A model generated the notes under the pieces. The model saw nothing but the letters and a program-made list of their open reading frames with translations, made no database searches and was not told where the DNA came from. This document shows positions 27,660 through 35,061 of a stretch of DNA of 64,000 bases, piece after piece; position 1 is the first letter of the stretch; each line of letters opens with the position of its first letter. This DNA comes from Chloroflexia bacterium SDU3-3 (GTDB lineage Bacteria > Chloroflexota > Chloroflexia > Chloroflexales > Roseiflexaceae), in the NCBI GenBank assembly GCA_009268125.1, contig WBOU01000004.1:426262-490261 (forward strand), read 5' to 3'. A program made the position numbers and the translations under genes.

Positions 27660-28001
27660 ATGGCTACAAACACATCCCAAGCAACACCGCTGGCCCGTGC
27701 GGTCGGCGCGAGCGGCCAGCCGGCCGCCGAGCGCCACAGCGCCGAGGTTCTGAAGGTTTCGACCCGCTCACGCCCGAGCGCGGTGGCCGGCGCTATCGCT
27801 GGCGTCATCCGCGACAGCGGCATGGCCGAGGTTCAGTCGATCGGCGCAGGCGCGACCAACCAGGCCATCAAGGCCGTGGCGATCGCCCGCAGCTACCTCA
27901 ACGAGGAGGGCATCGATATCGTCTGCGTGCCCTCATTTATCGACGTGGCCATTGATGAAGAGGAGCGCACCGCCATTCGCCTGCTGGTAGAGCGCCGCTA
28001 G
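27660..28001 (+). CDS. spoVS: Stage V sporulation protein S
   Basis: Encodes 113 residues. The last 86 (EVLKVSTRSRPSAVAGAIAG onward, then GAGATNQAIKAVAIARSYL and DIVCVPSFIDVAIDEEERTA) are the complete, highly conserved SpoVS fold, an Alba-like small nucleic-acid-binding protein. The 27-residue N-terminal extension is not conserved. The start at 27660 has AGGAGG six bases upstream. A second in-frame ATG at 27585 also has GAGGAG upstream and would give 138 residues. It sits 191 bases after rny in the same direction. SpoVS occurs in many non-sporulating Chloroflexota and Deinococci, so sporulation should not be inferred. Confidence 0.95.
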   Translation: MATNTSQATPLARAVGASGQPAAERHSAEVLKVSTRSRPSAVAGAIAGVIRDSGMAEVQSIGAGATNQAIKAVAIARSYLNEEGIDIVCVPSFIDVAIDEEERTAIRLLVERR

Positions 28002-28022
28002 CCTCCCCCCATACAAAAGAAG

Positions 28023-28054
28023 ACGCCGGACAGCTATGCTGCCCGGCGTTTTTT
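28023..28054 (+). terminator. Rho-independent terminator after spoVS
   Basis: ACGCCGGACAGC-TAT-GCTGCCCGGCGT, a 12-bp stem with one mismatch, is followed by TTTTTT. It lies 22 bases after the spoVS stop. Confidence 0.85.
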
Positions 28055-28070
28055 GTGCCCGAAGCGGCGG

Positions 28071-28334
28071 CTAGCCGCGCTGGCGGCTGGCCACCACCAC
28101 CGCCACCATCAGGCCGGCGGTCATGCCGCCGCCCATGTTGAGTACATCGGGCAGGGGGATGGCGCCCGCTAGCAGCGGAGCACCCAGCGCGAGCGCCATC
28201 CAGGGCACCCACGACGGGATGAGCAGCAGCCGCTTGGTGCGCTCGGAGAGCTTGGATGTGCTGATGGCACGGATCGTGGCGAGAAAACCGATCACGGCGA
28301 CAACGATGGCAAAGACGATAGAGGGCGTAAACAT
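28071..28334 (-). CDS. Small membrane protein, 87 residues
   Basis: Not recognised. It begins MFTPSIVFAIVVAVIGFLA and has about three hydrophobic segments (residues 4-20, 40-58 and 64-80), with a short basic stretch between the first two (SKLSERTKRLLL). AAGGAG lies nine bases upstream of the ATG; a TTG two codons earlier is a less likely start. It is convergent with spoVS. Its size and topology suggest a small holin-like or DUF family protein, but no specific motif supports that. Confidence 0.65.
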   Translation of the reverse strand: MFTPSIVFAIVVAVIGFLATIRAISTSKLSERTKRLLLIPSWVPWMALALGAPLLAGAIPLPDVLNMGGGMTAGLMVAVVVASRQRG

Positions 28335-28450
28335 AATCAAAGGCTCCTTTCACAGCTAGCCCTATTGTAGCAGGTCATGGCGGGCCTGCACGCTGCCCGA
28401 TCTAGGCTTTCGGTCCTGTCATGGCATGCCCATGCGGCACCGCTGGCCCG

Positions 28451-28476
28451 GCGGCAAGCACCCGGGTGCTTGCCGC
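28451..28476. repeat. Perfect 26-bp palindrome
   Basis: GCGGCAAGCACCC and its exact complement meet with no loop. It lies in the 238-base gap between two divergent genes, about 100 bases before the exonuclease/phosphatase-family gene. It could be an operator or a cruciform-type repeat. Confidence 0.7.
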
Positions 28477-28572
28477 ACCAGCCGAACGATGCTACTGTAC
28501 CCCTTGCGAACTATCCGCCCCGGCGCTGCGCGTGTGCACTGTCGCCCATAGCCTCGCCACTACAACAAGCCT

Positions 28573-29583
28573 ATGAGACGACAAACCATGCTCGCCCGCG
28601 CCCTCTCGGTGGGGGGCACGGCCTACTGCGCCGCGCTGGTGGCCGCCGAGGCGCTGAGCGCGCTGGGCGTGCGCCCCTGGTGGCTGGCGATCGCCCACGA
28701 TGTGCTCGCGCCCATCCTGTTCGCGCCTGTGGCCGCGCTGGGCCTGCTGGCCCTAGCGCTGCGCATGCGCGCGCTGGGGGCGGCGGTGGCCGCCGCCGCG
28801 CTGGCCTTCGCGCTGGCCTTCCAGGCCGCGCTGGTACCTCCCAGCCCCACCGCGCCCACCGCACCCGCACGGCAGCTGCGCGTGGCCACCTACAACCAGC
28901 TGATCGCCAACACCCAGATCGACACGATGCTGGCAACCATACGCAGGCAGGACGCCGACCTAGTGGCCATCCAGGAGCTGTCGCACGACCTCGCCGCCGC
29001 CATCCAGCGCGACATGGCGGGAGAGTACCCCTACCAATGGCTCGTGCCATCGTACAACGCCGATGGGCTAGGCCTGATCAGCCGCTACCCGCTGGACCGG
29101 CAGGAGCAGGCCAGCGCCTACCGCGGGCTGCGCGCGGTCATCCACGTGGATGGCGCGCTAATCACGGTGGTGAACGTGCACCCGCACATCCCATTCGCGG
29201 CCAGCGGTATCCGCAGGCCCAGCGACGTGCTGCGTGCGCTGGCCAGCTACGGCACCAGCCCGCGCCAGGGCGAGATCGAGGCCCTGGTGGCTATGGCCAG
29301 CCAGGTGCCGGGGCCGATGATCGTGCTGGGCGACTTCAACACCAGCGACCGCGACCCGCTGTACGCGCAGCTTGCTGCTGTATTTCACGACTCGTACCGC
29401 CAATCTTCGTGGGGCTTCGGGGCGACCTTCCCCAGCCCGCAGTCGGACATGCTGCCCTTCCCGATCGTGCGCATCGACTATATCTGGCTGCGCGGGCCGC
29501 TGGCGGCTATCGCAAGCCAGGTCGACTGCGACAGCGGGGGGTCGGACCACTGCCTGTATGTGGCCGACGTAGCGCTGCCCTAG
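28573..29583 (+). CDS. Membrane-anchored endonuclease/exonuclease/phosphatase family protein
   Basis: Encodes 336 residues. Three hydrophobic segments occupy about residues 10-85, then an EEP (DNase I/synaptojanin-like) domain: VATYNQL, DLVAIQELSHD (metal-binding Glu), LGLISRYPL, VVNVHPH (catalytic His), VLGDFNTSDRDP, RIDYIWLRG and GSDHCLYVADVAL (catalytic Asp-His pair). The domain would face the outside. Family members hydrolyse phosphodiesters in DNA, lipids or inositol phosphates; the substrate here is not predictable. A 21-bp repeat array starts 15 bases after the stop. Confidence 0.87.
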   Translation: MRRQTMLARALSVGGTAYCAALVAAEALSALGVRPWWLAIAHDVLAPILFAPVAALGLLALALRMRALGAAVAAAALAFALAFQAALVPPSPTAPTAPARQLRVATYNQLIANTQIDTMLATIRRQDADLVAIQELSHDLAAAIQRDMAGEYPYQWLVPSYNADGLGLISRYPLDRQEQASAYRGLRAVIHVDGALITVVNVHPHIPFAASGIRRPSDVLRALASYGTSPRQGEIEALVAMASQVPGPMIVLGDFNTSDRDPLYAQLAAVFHDSYRQSSWGFGATFPSPQSDMLPFPIVRIDYIWLRGPLAAIASQVDCDSGGSDHCLYVADVALP

Positions 29584-29597
29584 CTGTATGGGGCACG

Positions 29598-29934
29598 CCG
29601 GATGCCGATTGCGTCACATCGGAACCCACATGTAGACACGTCGGATGCCGATTGCAGCACATCGGAACCCACATGTAACACGTCGGATGCCGATTGCGTC
29701 TCGTCGGATGCCGATTGCGTCACATCGGAACCCACATGTAACACATCGGAAGCCGATTGCGTCACATCGGAAGCCGATTGCATCACATCGGAAGCCGATT
29801 GCGTCACATCGGAAGCCGATTGCGTCACATCGGAACCCACATGTAACACGTCGGATGCCGATTGCGTCTCGTCGGATGCCGATTGCGTCACATCGGAACC
29901 CACATGTAACACGTCGGAAGCTGATTGCATCACG
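29598..29934. repeat. 21-bp tandem array with two unit types, 16 units
   Basis: Units start at 29598, 29619 and 29641, then every 21 bases to 29914. Type A reads TCGGATGCCGATTGCGTCACA (with AAGCC variants); type B reads TCGGAACCCACATGTAACACG. The order is A B A B A A B A A A A B A A B A. One unit is 22 bases (an extra base near 29634). No unit contains a stop in several frames, so open frames over it are artefacts. It lies between the EEP gene and the ValRS promoter. Confidence 0.9.
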
Positions 29935-29949
29935 TCGCAAGGGGCATAT

Positions 29950-30031
29950 TTCTGCCCTTCGTGTCTTCGCGCCTTCGTGGTATTCGTTCACTTTAGCCCC
30001 TTGGAGCCTTGGTGTCTTGGTGGTAAAAAAC
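29950..30031 (-). repeat. Octamer repeat block
   Basis: Reversed CTTCGTGTCTTCGCGCCTTCGTGG and CCTTGGAGCCTTGGTGTCTTGGTGG modules directly before the ValRS-associated promoter. Confidence 0.75.
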
Positions 30032-30048
30032 TGTGCGAAAGAAGCCGG

Positions 30049-30078
30049 TTGACATGGCCACGCCCGGCGGCATACAAT
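30049..30078 (+). promoter_or_regulatory. Promoter of the leader ORF and second ValRS gene
   Basis: TTGACA (30049-30054), an 18-base spacer and TACAAT (30073-30078). The predicted transcript starts near 30085 and has a leader of about 170 bases before the synthetase. Confidence 0.75.
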
Positions 30079-30122
30079 AGAGCCAGCTTTCTTTTTTGCC
30101 CGTTGTGAGGAGGTGATCCGCC

Positions 30123-30203
30123 ATGGTAGGCGATGATGTAGGTGTAGTACGCCCCAACCGAATCTCGACCGTTTCTTACATCGCGCGCCGCGCCATCGGC
30201 TGA
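30123..30203 (+). CDS. Candidate valine-rich leader peptide (attenuator)
   Basis: A 26-codon ORF opening MVGDDVGVV. Codons 2, 6, 8 and 9 are all GTA and codon 17 is GTT. GTA is otherwise scarce in this GC-rich DNA, where Val is mostly GTG or GTC. It has an exceptional ribosome site, GAGGAGGTGATC at 30107-30118, close to the full anti-Shine-Dalgarno complement and well spaced from the ATG. It lies between a consensus promoter and a valyl-tRNA synthetase gene, 52 bases upstream of the latter. Codons 21-23 (GCGCGCCGC, 30183-30191) are exactly complementary to GCGGCGCGC (30232-30240), which abuts the synthetase ribosome site AGGAG (30242-30246). This is the layout of amino-acid attenuators. The function is inferred. 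Confidence 0.6.
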   Translation: MVGDDVGVVRPNRISTVSYIARRAIG

Positions 30204-30246
30204 TCGCACGCCTGCCCGTGCCCGGCCCGCTGCGGCGCGCCAGGAG
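30183..30246 (+). promoter_or_regulatory. Possible attenuator hairpin abutting the ValRS ribosome site
   Basis: GCGCGCCGC (30183-30191, inside the leader ORF) pairs perfectly with GCGGCGCGC (30232-30240). The synthetase Shine-Dalgarno follows at 30242-30246. No U run follows, so translational control is more likely than termination. Simple geometry would open the hairpin when the leader is fully translated, so a competing upstream pairing would be needed for induction by valine starvation. Confidence 0.45.
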
Positions 30247-30255
30247 CACAGGCAT

Positions 30256-32646
30256 ATGGACATCCCGCAGAGCTACCGCCCCGAGGAGGCCGAGCCGCGC
30301 ATGCAGCGCCGCTGGGCCGAGCAGGGCACCTACCACTTCAACCCCACCGACCGCCGCCCGATCTTCGCCATCGACACGCCGCCGCCCACCGTCTCGGGCG
30401 CGCTGCACATCGGCCACGTGTACTCCTACATCCAGGCCGAGGCCATGGTGCGCTACCGCCGGATGCGCGGCTACGCCATCTACTACCCCTTCGGTTTCGA
30501 CGACAACGGCCTGCCCACCGAGCGCTATGTGGAGAAGACCCACGGCATCGCCGCGCGCGACGTGGGCCGCGAGGCCTTCACCGAGGCCTGCCTGAGCACC
30601 ACCCGCGAGGTGGAGGCGCGCTTCGAGGCGTTCTGGCAGCGCCTGGGCATCAGCGCCGACTGGCGGCTGCGCTACTCCACCATCGACGAGCGGGCCAGGC
30701 GCACCTCGCAGTGGTCATTCCTCGACCTCTACCGCCGGGGCCGGATCTACCGCGCCCAGGCCCCCGGGCCGTGGTGCTGCACCTGCGGCACCGCCATCGC
30801 CCAGGCCGAGATCGACGACATCGAGCGCGACACTGTGTTCTCCACCCTGTGCTTCGCGCTGGCCGAGGGCGATGGCACAGTGGAGATCGCCACCACGCGC
30901 CCCGAGCTGCTGCCCGCCTGCGTGGCGATCTTCGTGCACCCCGAGGACGCGCGCTTCCAGCACCTGGTGGGGAGAATGGCCACGGTGCCGCTGCTGGGCC
31001 ACGCCGTGCCCATCCTGGCCGAGCCGACGGTGGAGCGCGAGAAGGGCAGCGGCGCGGTGATGTGCTGCACGTTTGGCGACACGGCGGATGTGGCCTGGTG
31101 GCAGGCCCACGGGCTACCGCTCATACCGCTGGTGGGGCGCGACGGGCGGCTGGGCGCGCACGGCGGGGCCTACGCGGGCCTGACCCTGGCCCAGGCGCGG
31201 CGGCAGATCCTGGCCGACCTGGGCGAGGCCGGGGCGCTGCTGGGCCAGCGGCCCGCCCGCCAGAGCATCCGCGTGCACGAGCGCTGCGGCACGCCGCTGG
31301 AGATCCTGGAGAGCAGCCAGTGGTTCATCCGCGTGCTCGACATGAAGGACGAGCTGCTGGCGGCGGGCCGCGCCATCGCATGGCACCCCGAGCACATGCG
31401 CGCGCGCTACGAGCACTGGGTGGAGAACCTGGGCTGGGACTGGTGCATCTCACGCCAGCGCTTCTTCGGCGTGCCCTTCCCGCTGTGGCGCTGCGCCAGC
31501 TGCGGCCAGGTGGTGCTGGCCGACGAGGCCCAGCTGCCGGTGGACCCGCTGCGCGCCGCGCCGCCGCGGCCCTGCCCGTGCGGCGGCCCGCTGGAGCCAG
31601 ACCCGGATGTGATGGACACCTGGGCCACATCCTCGGTCAGCCCGCAGATCGCGGGGCAGCTGCTCGACCAGCCCGAGCTGTTCGGGCGGCTGTTCCCCAT
31701 GGCGCTGCGCCCGCAGGCCCACGACATCATCCGCACCTGGGCCTTCGACACCATCGTGAAGAGCCTGTTGCACCACGGCCAGATCCCCTGGCGCACGCTG
31801 CTGGTCTCGGGCCACGTGCTCACCCCCCGGCACGAGAAGCTGAGCAAGTCGAAGGGCAACGCCAGCGCCGACCCCGACGCGCTGATCGCGCGCTATGGGG
31901 CCGACGCCATCCGCTACTGGGCCTGCAGCGGCGGCACCGGGGCCGATCAGCTGTTCGACGAGGATGTCATCCGGCGCGGCGCGAAGCTGGTGAACAAGCT
32001 GTGGAACGCCGCGCGGCTGATCGGCAGGGCCGAGCCGCGCGGCGTGGCGGCGGCCCCGCCCACCCCGCTGGATCGCGCCATGCTGTCGTGGCTCCAGCGC
32101 CTCATCCAGCAGGCCACGGCCAGCATGGAGGCCTACAGCTACACGGCGGCGCTGGATGCGACCGAGCGATTCTTCTGGTCGAGCCTGTGCGACAACTACC
32201 TAGAGCTAGCCAAGGGCAGGCTCTACGACGGCGACGAGGCCGAGCGCGAGCGCGTGGCGCTGACGCTGCGCGAGCTGCTGGGCACGCTGCTGCGGCTGCT
32301 GGCCCCGTTCCTGCCGCACATCACCGAGGAGATCTACGTCCAGCTCTACGCCGCCGAGGGCGAGTCCATCCACACCGGCGGCTGGCCCGAGGCCGACCCA
32401 GGGCAGATCGACGAGGAGTCCGAGCGGGCGGGCGAGGCCGTGATGGCCATCCTAGCGCAGGCGCGGCGCTGGAAGAGCGAGCGCAGGCTGGGCCTGGCCA
32501 CGCCGCTGGCCAGCATCACCGCAGGCGCGCCAGCCGCGCTGCACCCCGCCCTGGCCGCCTGCGAGGCCGACATCCGCAGCGGCACCCGCGCCGCCCGCGT
32601 GGCCCTGGCCGTGGCCAGCTCGCCCCAGCTGCTCGCGGCTGATTAG
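30256..32646 (+). CDS. Valine-tRNA ligase, archaeal-type short form (second ValRS)
   Basis: Encodes 796 residues. Class I motifs are HIGH at residues 51-54 (SGALHIGHVYSY) and KLSKS at 528-532. YPFGFDDNGLPTERYVEK is the form seen in archaeal and some proteobacterial ValRS. It also has the CP1 editing domain (ATTRPELLPACVA) and zinc-type Cys clusters (CCTCG, CASCG, CPCGG). It ends soon after the anticodon-binding domain and lacks the C-terminal coiled coil of bacterial ValRS. A canonical 905-residue ValRS is encoded at 38422-41139, so this is a second isozyme. Such duplicates often give resistance to an inhibitor or stress-specific charging; here that is inference. The start follows AGGAG by nine bases. 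Confidence 0.9.
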   Translation: MDIPQSYRPEEAEPRMQRRWAEQGTYHFNPTDRRPIFAIDTPPPTVSGALHIGHVYSYIQAEAMVRYRRMRGYAIYYPFGFDDNGLPTERYVEKTHGIAARDVGREAFTEACLSTTREVEARFEAFWQRLGISADWRLRYSTIDERARRTSQWSFLDLYRRGRIYRAQAPGPWCCTCGTAIAQAEIDDIERDTVFSTLCFALAEGDGTVEIATTRPELLPACVAIFVHPEDARFQHLVGRMATVPLLGHAVPILAEPTVEREKGSGAVMCCTFGDTADVAWWQAHGLPLIPLVGRDGRLGAHGGAYAGLTLAQARRQILADLGEAGALLGQRPARQSIRVHERCGTPLEILESSQWFIRVLDMKDELLAAGRAIAWHPEHMRARYEHWVENLGWDWCISRQRFFGVPFPLWRCASCGQVVLADEAQLPVDPLRAAPPRPCPCGGPLEPDPDVMDTWATSSVSPQIAGQLLDQPELFGRLFPMALRPQAHDIIRTWAFDTIVKSLLHHGQIPWRTLLVSGHVLTPRHEKLSKSKGNASADPDALIARYGADAIRYWACSGGTGADQLFDEDVIRRGAKLVNKLWNAARLIGRAEPRGVAAAPPTPLDRAMLSWLQRLIQQATASMEAYSYTAALDATERFFWSSLCDNYLELAKGRLYDGDEAERERVALTLRELLGTLLRLLAPFLPHITEEIYVQLYAAEGESIHTGGWPEADPGQIDEESERAGEAVMAILAQARRWKSERRLGLATPLASITAGAPAALHPALAACEADIRSGTRAARVALAVASSPQLLAAD

Positions 32647-32665
32647 CAAACCTGCGCGGGACGAG

Positions 32666-32696
32666 ACAAAGAGGAGGCAACGTGCCTCCTCTTTGT
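32666..32696 (+). terminator. Terminator hairpin after second ValRS gene
   Basis: A perfect 14-bp stem, ACAAAGAGGAGGCA and its complement, with a 3-base loop. It lies 20 bases after the stop; only a short T run is present within the stem end. Confidence 0.7.
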
Positions 32697-33016
32697 GCAT
32701 GTATGGCTCTGGAATAGGGTACGATGCCATGCGCTCAGCATTTTCAGGTTGTTCCACCTTCGACACTGGCCCCCCAAAAAAGAACATTTTCGCCCTTTTG
32801 GTTATGGTTTATTTATTCTATTTTAAAAGTATATACCTGAATAATAGAAAAGAGCTGCTATGCTGGCATGGAGGCACAGCATCGTACGAACCTGATTCTG
32901 CGAGCTATCGACACAGCACCACTATAAACGAGCGCCCGCGCACGATCTTTGCGCTAACGCAACGATTGCGGCGCGGGCAGCCCTATGATAGTGCTATCGC
33001 CATGAAAGGAACCGGC
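32697..33016. other. Intergenic, AT-rich stretch
   Basis: A stretch with long A/T runs at about 32770-32850 stands out from the GC-rich surroundings. It probably holds the promoter of the methyltransferase-cupin-YwiC operon, but no pair of hexamers with good spacing is clear. A long frame through it upstream of 33017 has unlikely composition and is not annotated. Confidence 0.5.
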
Positions 33017-33844
33017 ATGTCGCTTTCCCACAGCCCCGCCGATAGCCCGACCAGCGCGCCGCCCGATCTGGCCAGGATGCCCGGACACTGGCTGCTGGCC
33101 CAGCTCGGGCGGCGCGTGCTGCGCCCTGGCGGGCTGGCGCTCACCAAGCAGATGCTCGCGGCCCTGGCCATCACCCCTGCCGACCGCGTGGTCGAGTTCG
33201 CGCCGGGGCTGGGCGTGACCGCGCAGCTGACGCTCGGCCAGAGGCCCGCCGCCTACACCGCGATCGAGCGCGATAGCGCCGCCGCCGCGCAGGTGCGGAG
33301 CTTCCTCACCCGCCCCGGCGACCGCTGCCAGATCGGGACCGCGCAGGAGACCGGGCTGCCCGACGGCGAGGCCACGGTGGTCTACGGCGAGGCGATGCTG
33401 ACCATGCACTCGCCCAGCCAGAAGGCTGAGATCATCCGCGAGGCGGCCCGCATCCTCCAGCCCGGCGGGCGCTACGGCATCCACGAGCTATGCCTCACGC
33501 CCGACAGCATCGATGAGAAGAGCAAGCAGGCGATCTCGCGCCAGATCTCCTCGGCCATCCAAGTGGGTGCGCGCCCGCTGACCAGCGCCGAGTGGCGCGA
33601 GCTGCTGGAGGCCGAGGGCTTCACGGTCGAGTTCAGCGCCCACGCGCCCATGCACCTGCTGCGCATCCGCCGCATGATCGCCGACGAGGGCCTGCGGCAG
33701 ACCATCAAGATCATCGTTAATATGATCCGGCGTCCAGCCGCACGTCGGCGCATGCTGGCGATGCGGCGCGTCTTTGAGCAGTATTCCCCCAACCTCGCGG
33801 CCATCTCGCTGGTGGCGCGCAAAACCGAAGGAGCCAACCGATGA
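33017..33844 (+). CDS. SAM-dependent methyltransferase
   Basis: Encodes 275 residues from MSLSHSPAD, preceded by AAAGGA; ATG 33002 is an alternative five codons upstream. The SAM fold shows VVEFAPGLGVTAQL (motif I), YTAIERDSAAAAQVR (motif II) and VVYGEAMLTMHSPSQKAEIIREAARILQPGGRYGIHE. It differs from UbiE by a Pro-rich motif I loop. Its stop overlaps the cupin ATG (ATGA). The operon partners are a cupin and a YwiC-like membrane protein. The substrate is unknown. Confidence 0.82.
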   Translation: MSLSHSPADSPTSAPPDLARMPGHWLLAQLGRRVLRPGGLALTKQMLAALAITPADRVVEFAPGLGVTAQLTLGQRPAAYTAIERDSAAAAQVRSFLTRPGDRCQIGTAQETGLPDGEATVVYGEAMLTMHSPSQKAEIIREAARILQPGGRYGIHELCLTPDSIDEKSKQAISRQISSAIQVGARPLTSAEWRELLEAEGFTVEFSAHAPMHLLRIRRMIADEGLRQTIKIIVNMIRRPAARRRMLAMRRVFEQYSPNLAAISLVARKTEGANR

Positions 33845-34167
33845 ACCTGACCAGCTTTCTCGATCTGGCGGCCCAGATCACCATCTCGGAAAATAGCACC
33901 ATCAGCCGCACCATCTACCAGGACCCCAGCGTGAAGGCGGTGCTGTTCGGCTTTGACGCCGGGCAGGAGCTTTCCGAGCACACCGCAGGCACCCCGGCGA
34001 TCATCCACATCGTGCAGGGCAATGCCCACGTGACGCTGGGCGAGGAGTCGCTGAGCGCGCAGGCGAACACATGGATCCACATGCCCGCGCGCACACCCCA
34101 CAGCATCCGCGCGGAGACGCCGGTGGTCATGCTGCTGCTGCTGCTGAAGGGCGGCCAGGCCGAATGA
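33841..34167 (+). CDS. Cupin-domain protein
   Basis: Encodes 108 residues forming a single cupin barrel. Motif 1 is FDAGQELSEHTAGTPAIIHIVQGNAHVTLG and motif 2 is HMPARTPHSIRAE. The first motif keeps one His and a Glu, and the second keeps His residues, so metal binding is plausible. It is translationally coupled to genes on both sides: ATGA overlaps at 33841-33844 and 34164-34167. Small cupins of this type are often detoxifying dioxygenases or sensors. The role is unknown. Confidence 0.85.
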   Translation: MNLTSFLDLAAQITISENSTISRTIYQDPSVKAVLFGFDAGQELSEHTAGTPAIIHIVQGNAHVTLGEESLSAQANTWIHMPARTPHSIRAETPVVMLLLLLKGGQAE

Positions 34168-34967
34168 GCGCACGCCCTGCGGCCCAGGTGCGCCTGCGCC
34201 CGATCGCGCTGCCGACCGAGCACGGCGGCTGGGGGCTGGTGCTTATGCCGATCATCCTTGGGCTGGGGGTCGCCCCTTCGTGGGCGGGGCTGTGGATCGG
34301 CCTCGCCGCGCTAGCGGTGTTCCTGGTGCGCCAGCCGCTCAAGCTGGCGATAGGCGACTGGCGCGGCGGAAAGCGGTTTGCGCGCACACGCTGGGCTTTG
34401 CTCTTCGCCCTGGCCTATGGGGCGGCGGCGCTGGCCTGCGTGGCCGCCGCGTGGGCGGCGGGCGCGCGGCCCTGCTGGGAGCCGCTGCTGCTGGCCGCGC
34501 CGCTGGCGCTTGTCCAGTTCTGGCACGACACATTAAAGCAGAGCCGCGCGCTGCTAGCCGAGCTGTGCGGGGCCGCCGCGATCAGCGCCGTAGCCGCCAT
34601 CATCGCGCGGGCGCAGGGCTGGGCGCTCGCGCCCGCATGCGCCCTGTGGCTCCTGCAGGCGCTCCAGGCCTGCGCGGCGATCGTCTACGTGCGCACGCGC
34701 ATCCGCCTGGCCCGTGGCGTGGTGGTGCCGCGCGCCCCCGCCATCTGGCTGCACGTGGCCGCGCTGGGCGCGGTGCTGGCCCTGGCCTGGTGGCGGCTGG
34801 TGCCAGCCCTCAGCGGCGTCGCCTTCGCGATCCTGGCCGCGCGGGCGTGGGCAGGCCTGCGGCCACAGGCGCTCGCGCTGCCCATCCCGCGCGTGGGCAT
34901 GCAGGAGGTAGGGTACAGCCTCGTGGTGGTCGTTATGAGCATCCTTGGCGTGCACATGGCCTTCTAG
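34164..34967 (+). CDS. YwiC-like membrane protein
   Basis: Encodes 267 residues with about eight hydrophobic segments. The diagnostic family opening is present (ALPTEHGGWGLVLMPIILGL, about residues 16-35), followed by LVRQPLKLAIGDWRGGKR. YwiC-like proteins are uncharacterised and in Bacillus are associated with anaerobic nitrate-respiration regions. The start was set at MSARP by the ATGA overlap with the cupin gene. The tight coupling suggests the three products work together, perhaps in a nitrogen-oxide or anaerobic response, but nothing else nearby confirms that. Confidence 0.85.
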   Translation: MSARPAAQVRLRPIALPTEHGGWGLVLMPIILGLGVAPSWAGLWIGLAALAVFLVRQPLKLAIGDWRGGKRFARTRWALLFALAYGAAALACVAAAWAAGARPCWEPLLLAAPLALVQFWHDTLKQSRALLAELCGAAAISAVAAIIARAQGWALAPACALWLLQALQACAAIVYVRTRIRLARGVVVPRAPAIWLHVAALGAVLALAWWRLVPALSGVAFAILAARAWAGLRPQALALPIPRVGMQEVGYSLVVVVMSILGVHMAF

Positions 34968-34996
34968 AAAAGCCTAGCGCCAGCATTATGCATAGC

Positions 34997-35025
34997 AAAA
35001 GAGGAGGCGAGCTGCCTCCTCTTTT
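34997..35025. terminator. Bidirectional terminator between convergent operons
   Basis: AAAAGAGGAGGC-gagct-GCCTCCTCTTTT, a perfect 12-bp stem with A and T tails for both strands, lies between the YwiC-like gene and murJ. Confidence 0.8.
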
Positions 35026-35029
35026 CGTT

Positions 35030-35056
35030 CCTTGGAGCCTTGGAGTCTTGGTGGTA
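35030..35056 (-). repeat. CCAAGG-type octamer repeat
   Basis: CCTTGGAGCCTTGGAGTCTTGGTGG lies just beyond the 3' end of murJ. Confidence 0.7.
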
Positions 35057-35061
35057 AAGCG

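Noticed and set aside
27660..28001. SpoVS as evidence for endospore formation
   Set aside because: SpoVS is common in non-sporulating Chloroflexota and Deinococci, and no other sporulation gene is in the window.
29580..30108. Open frames through the second 21-bp array
   Set aside because: Repeat artefacts as above; starts and ends lie in the array or octamer repeats.
30079..30255. T-box upstream of the second ValRS
   Set aside because: No GGGTGGNACC-type core and no terminator with U run in this leader, in contrast to the thrS leader.
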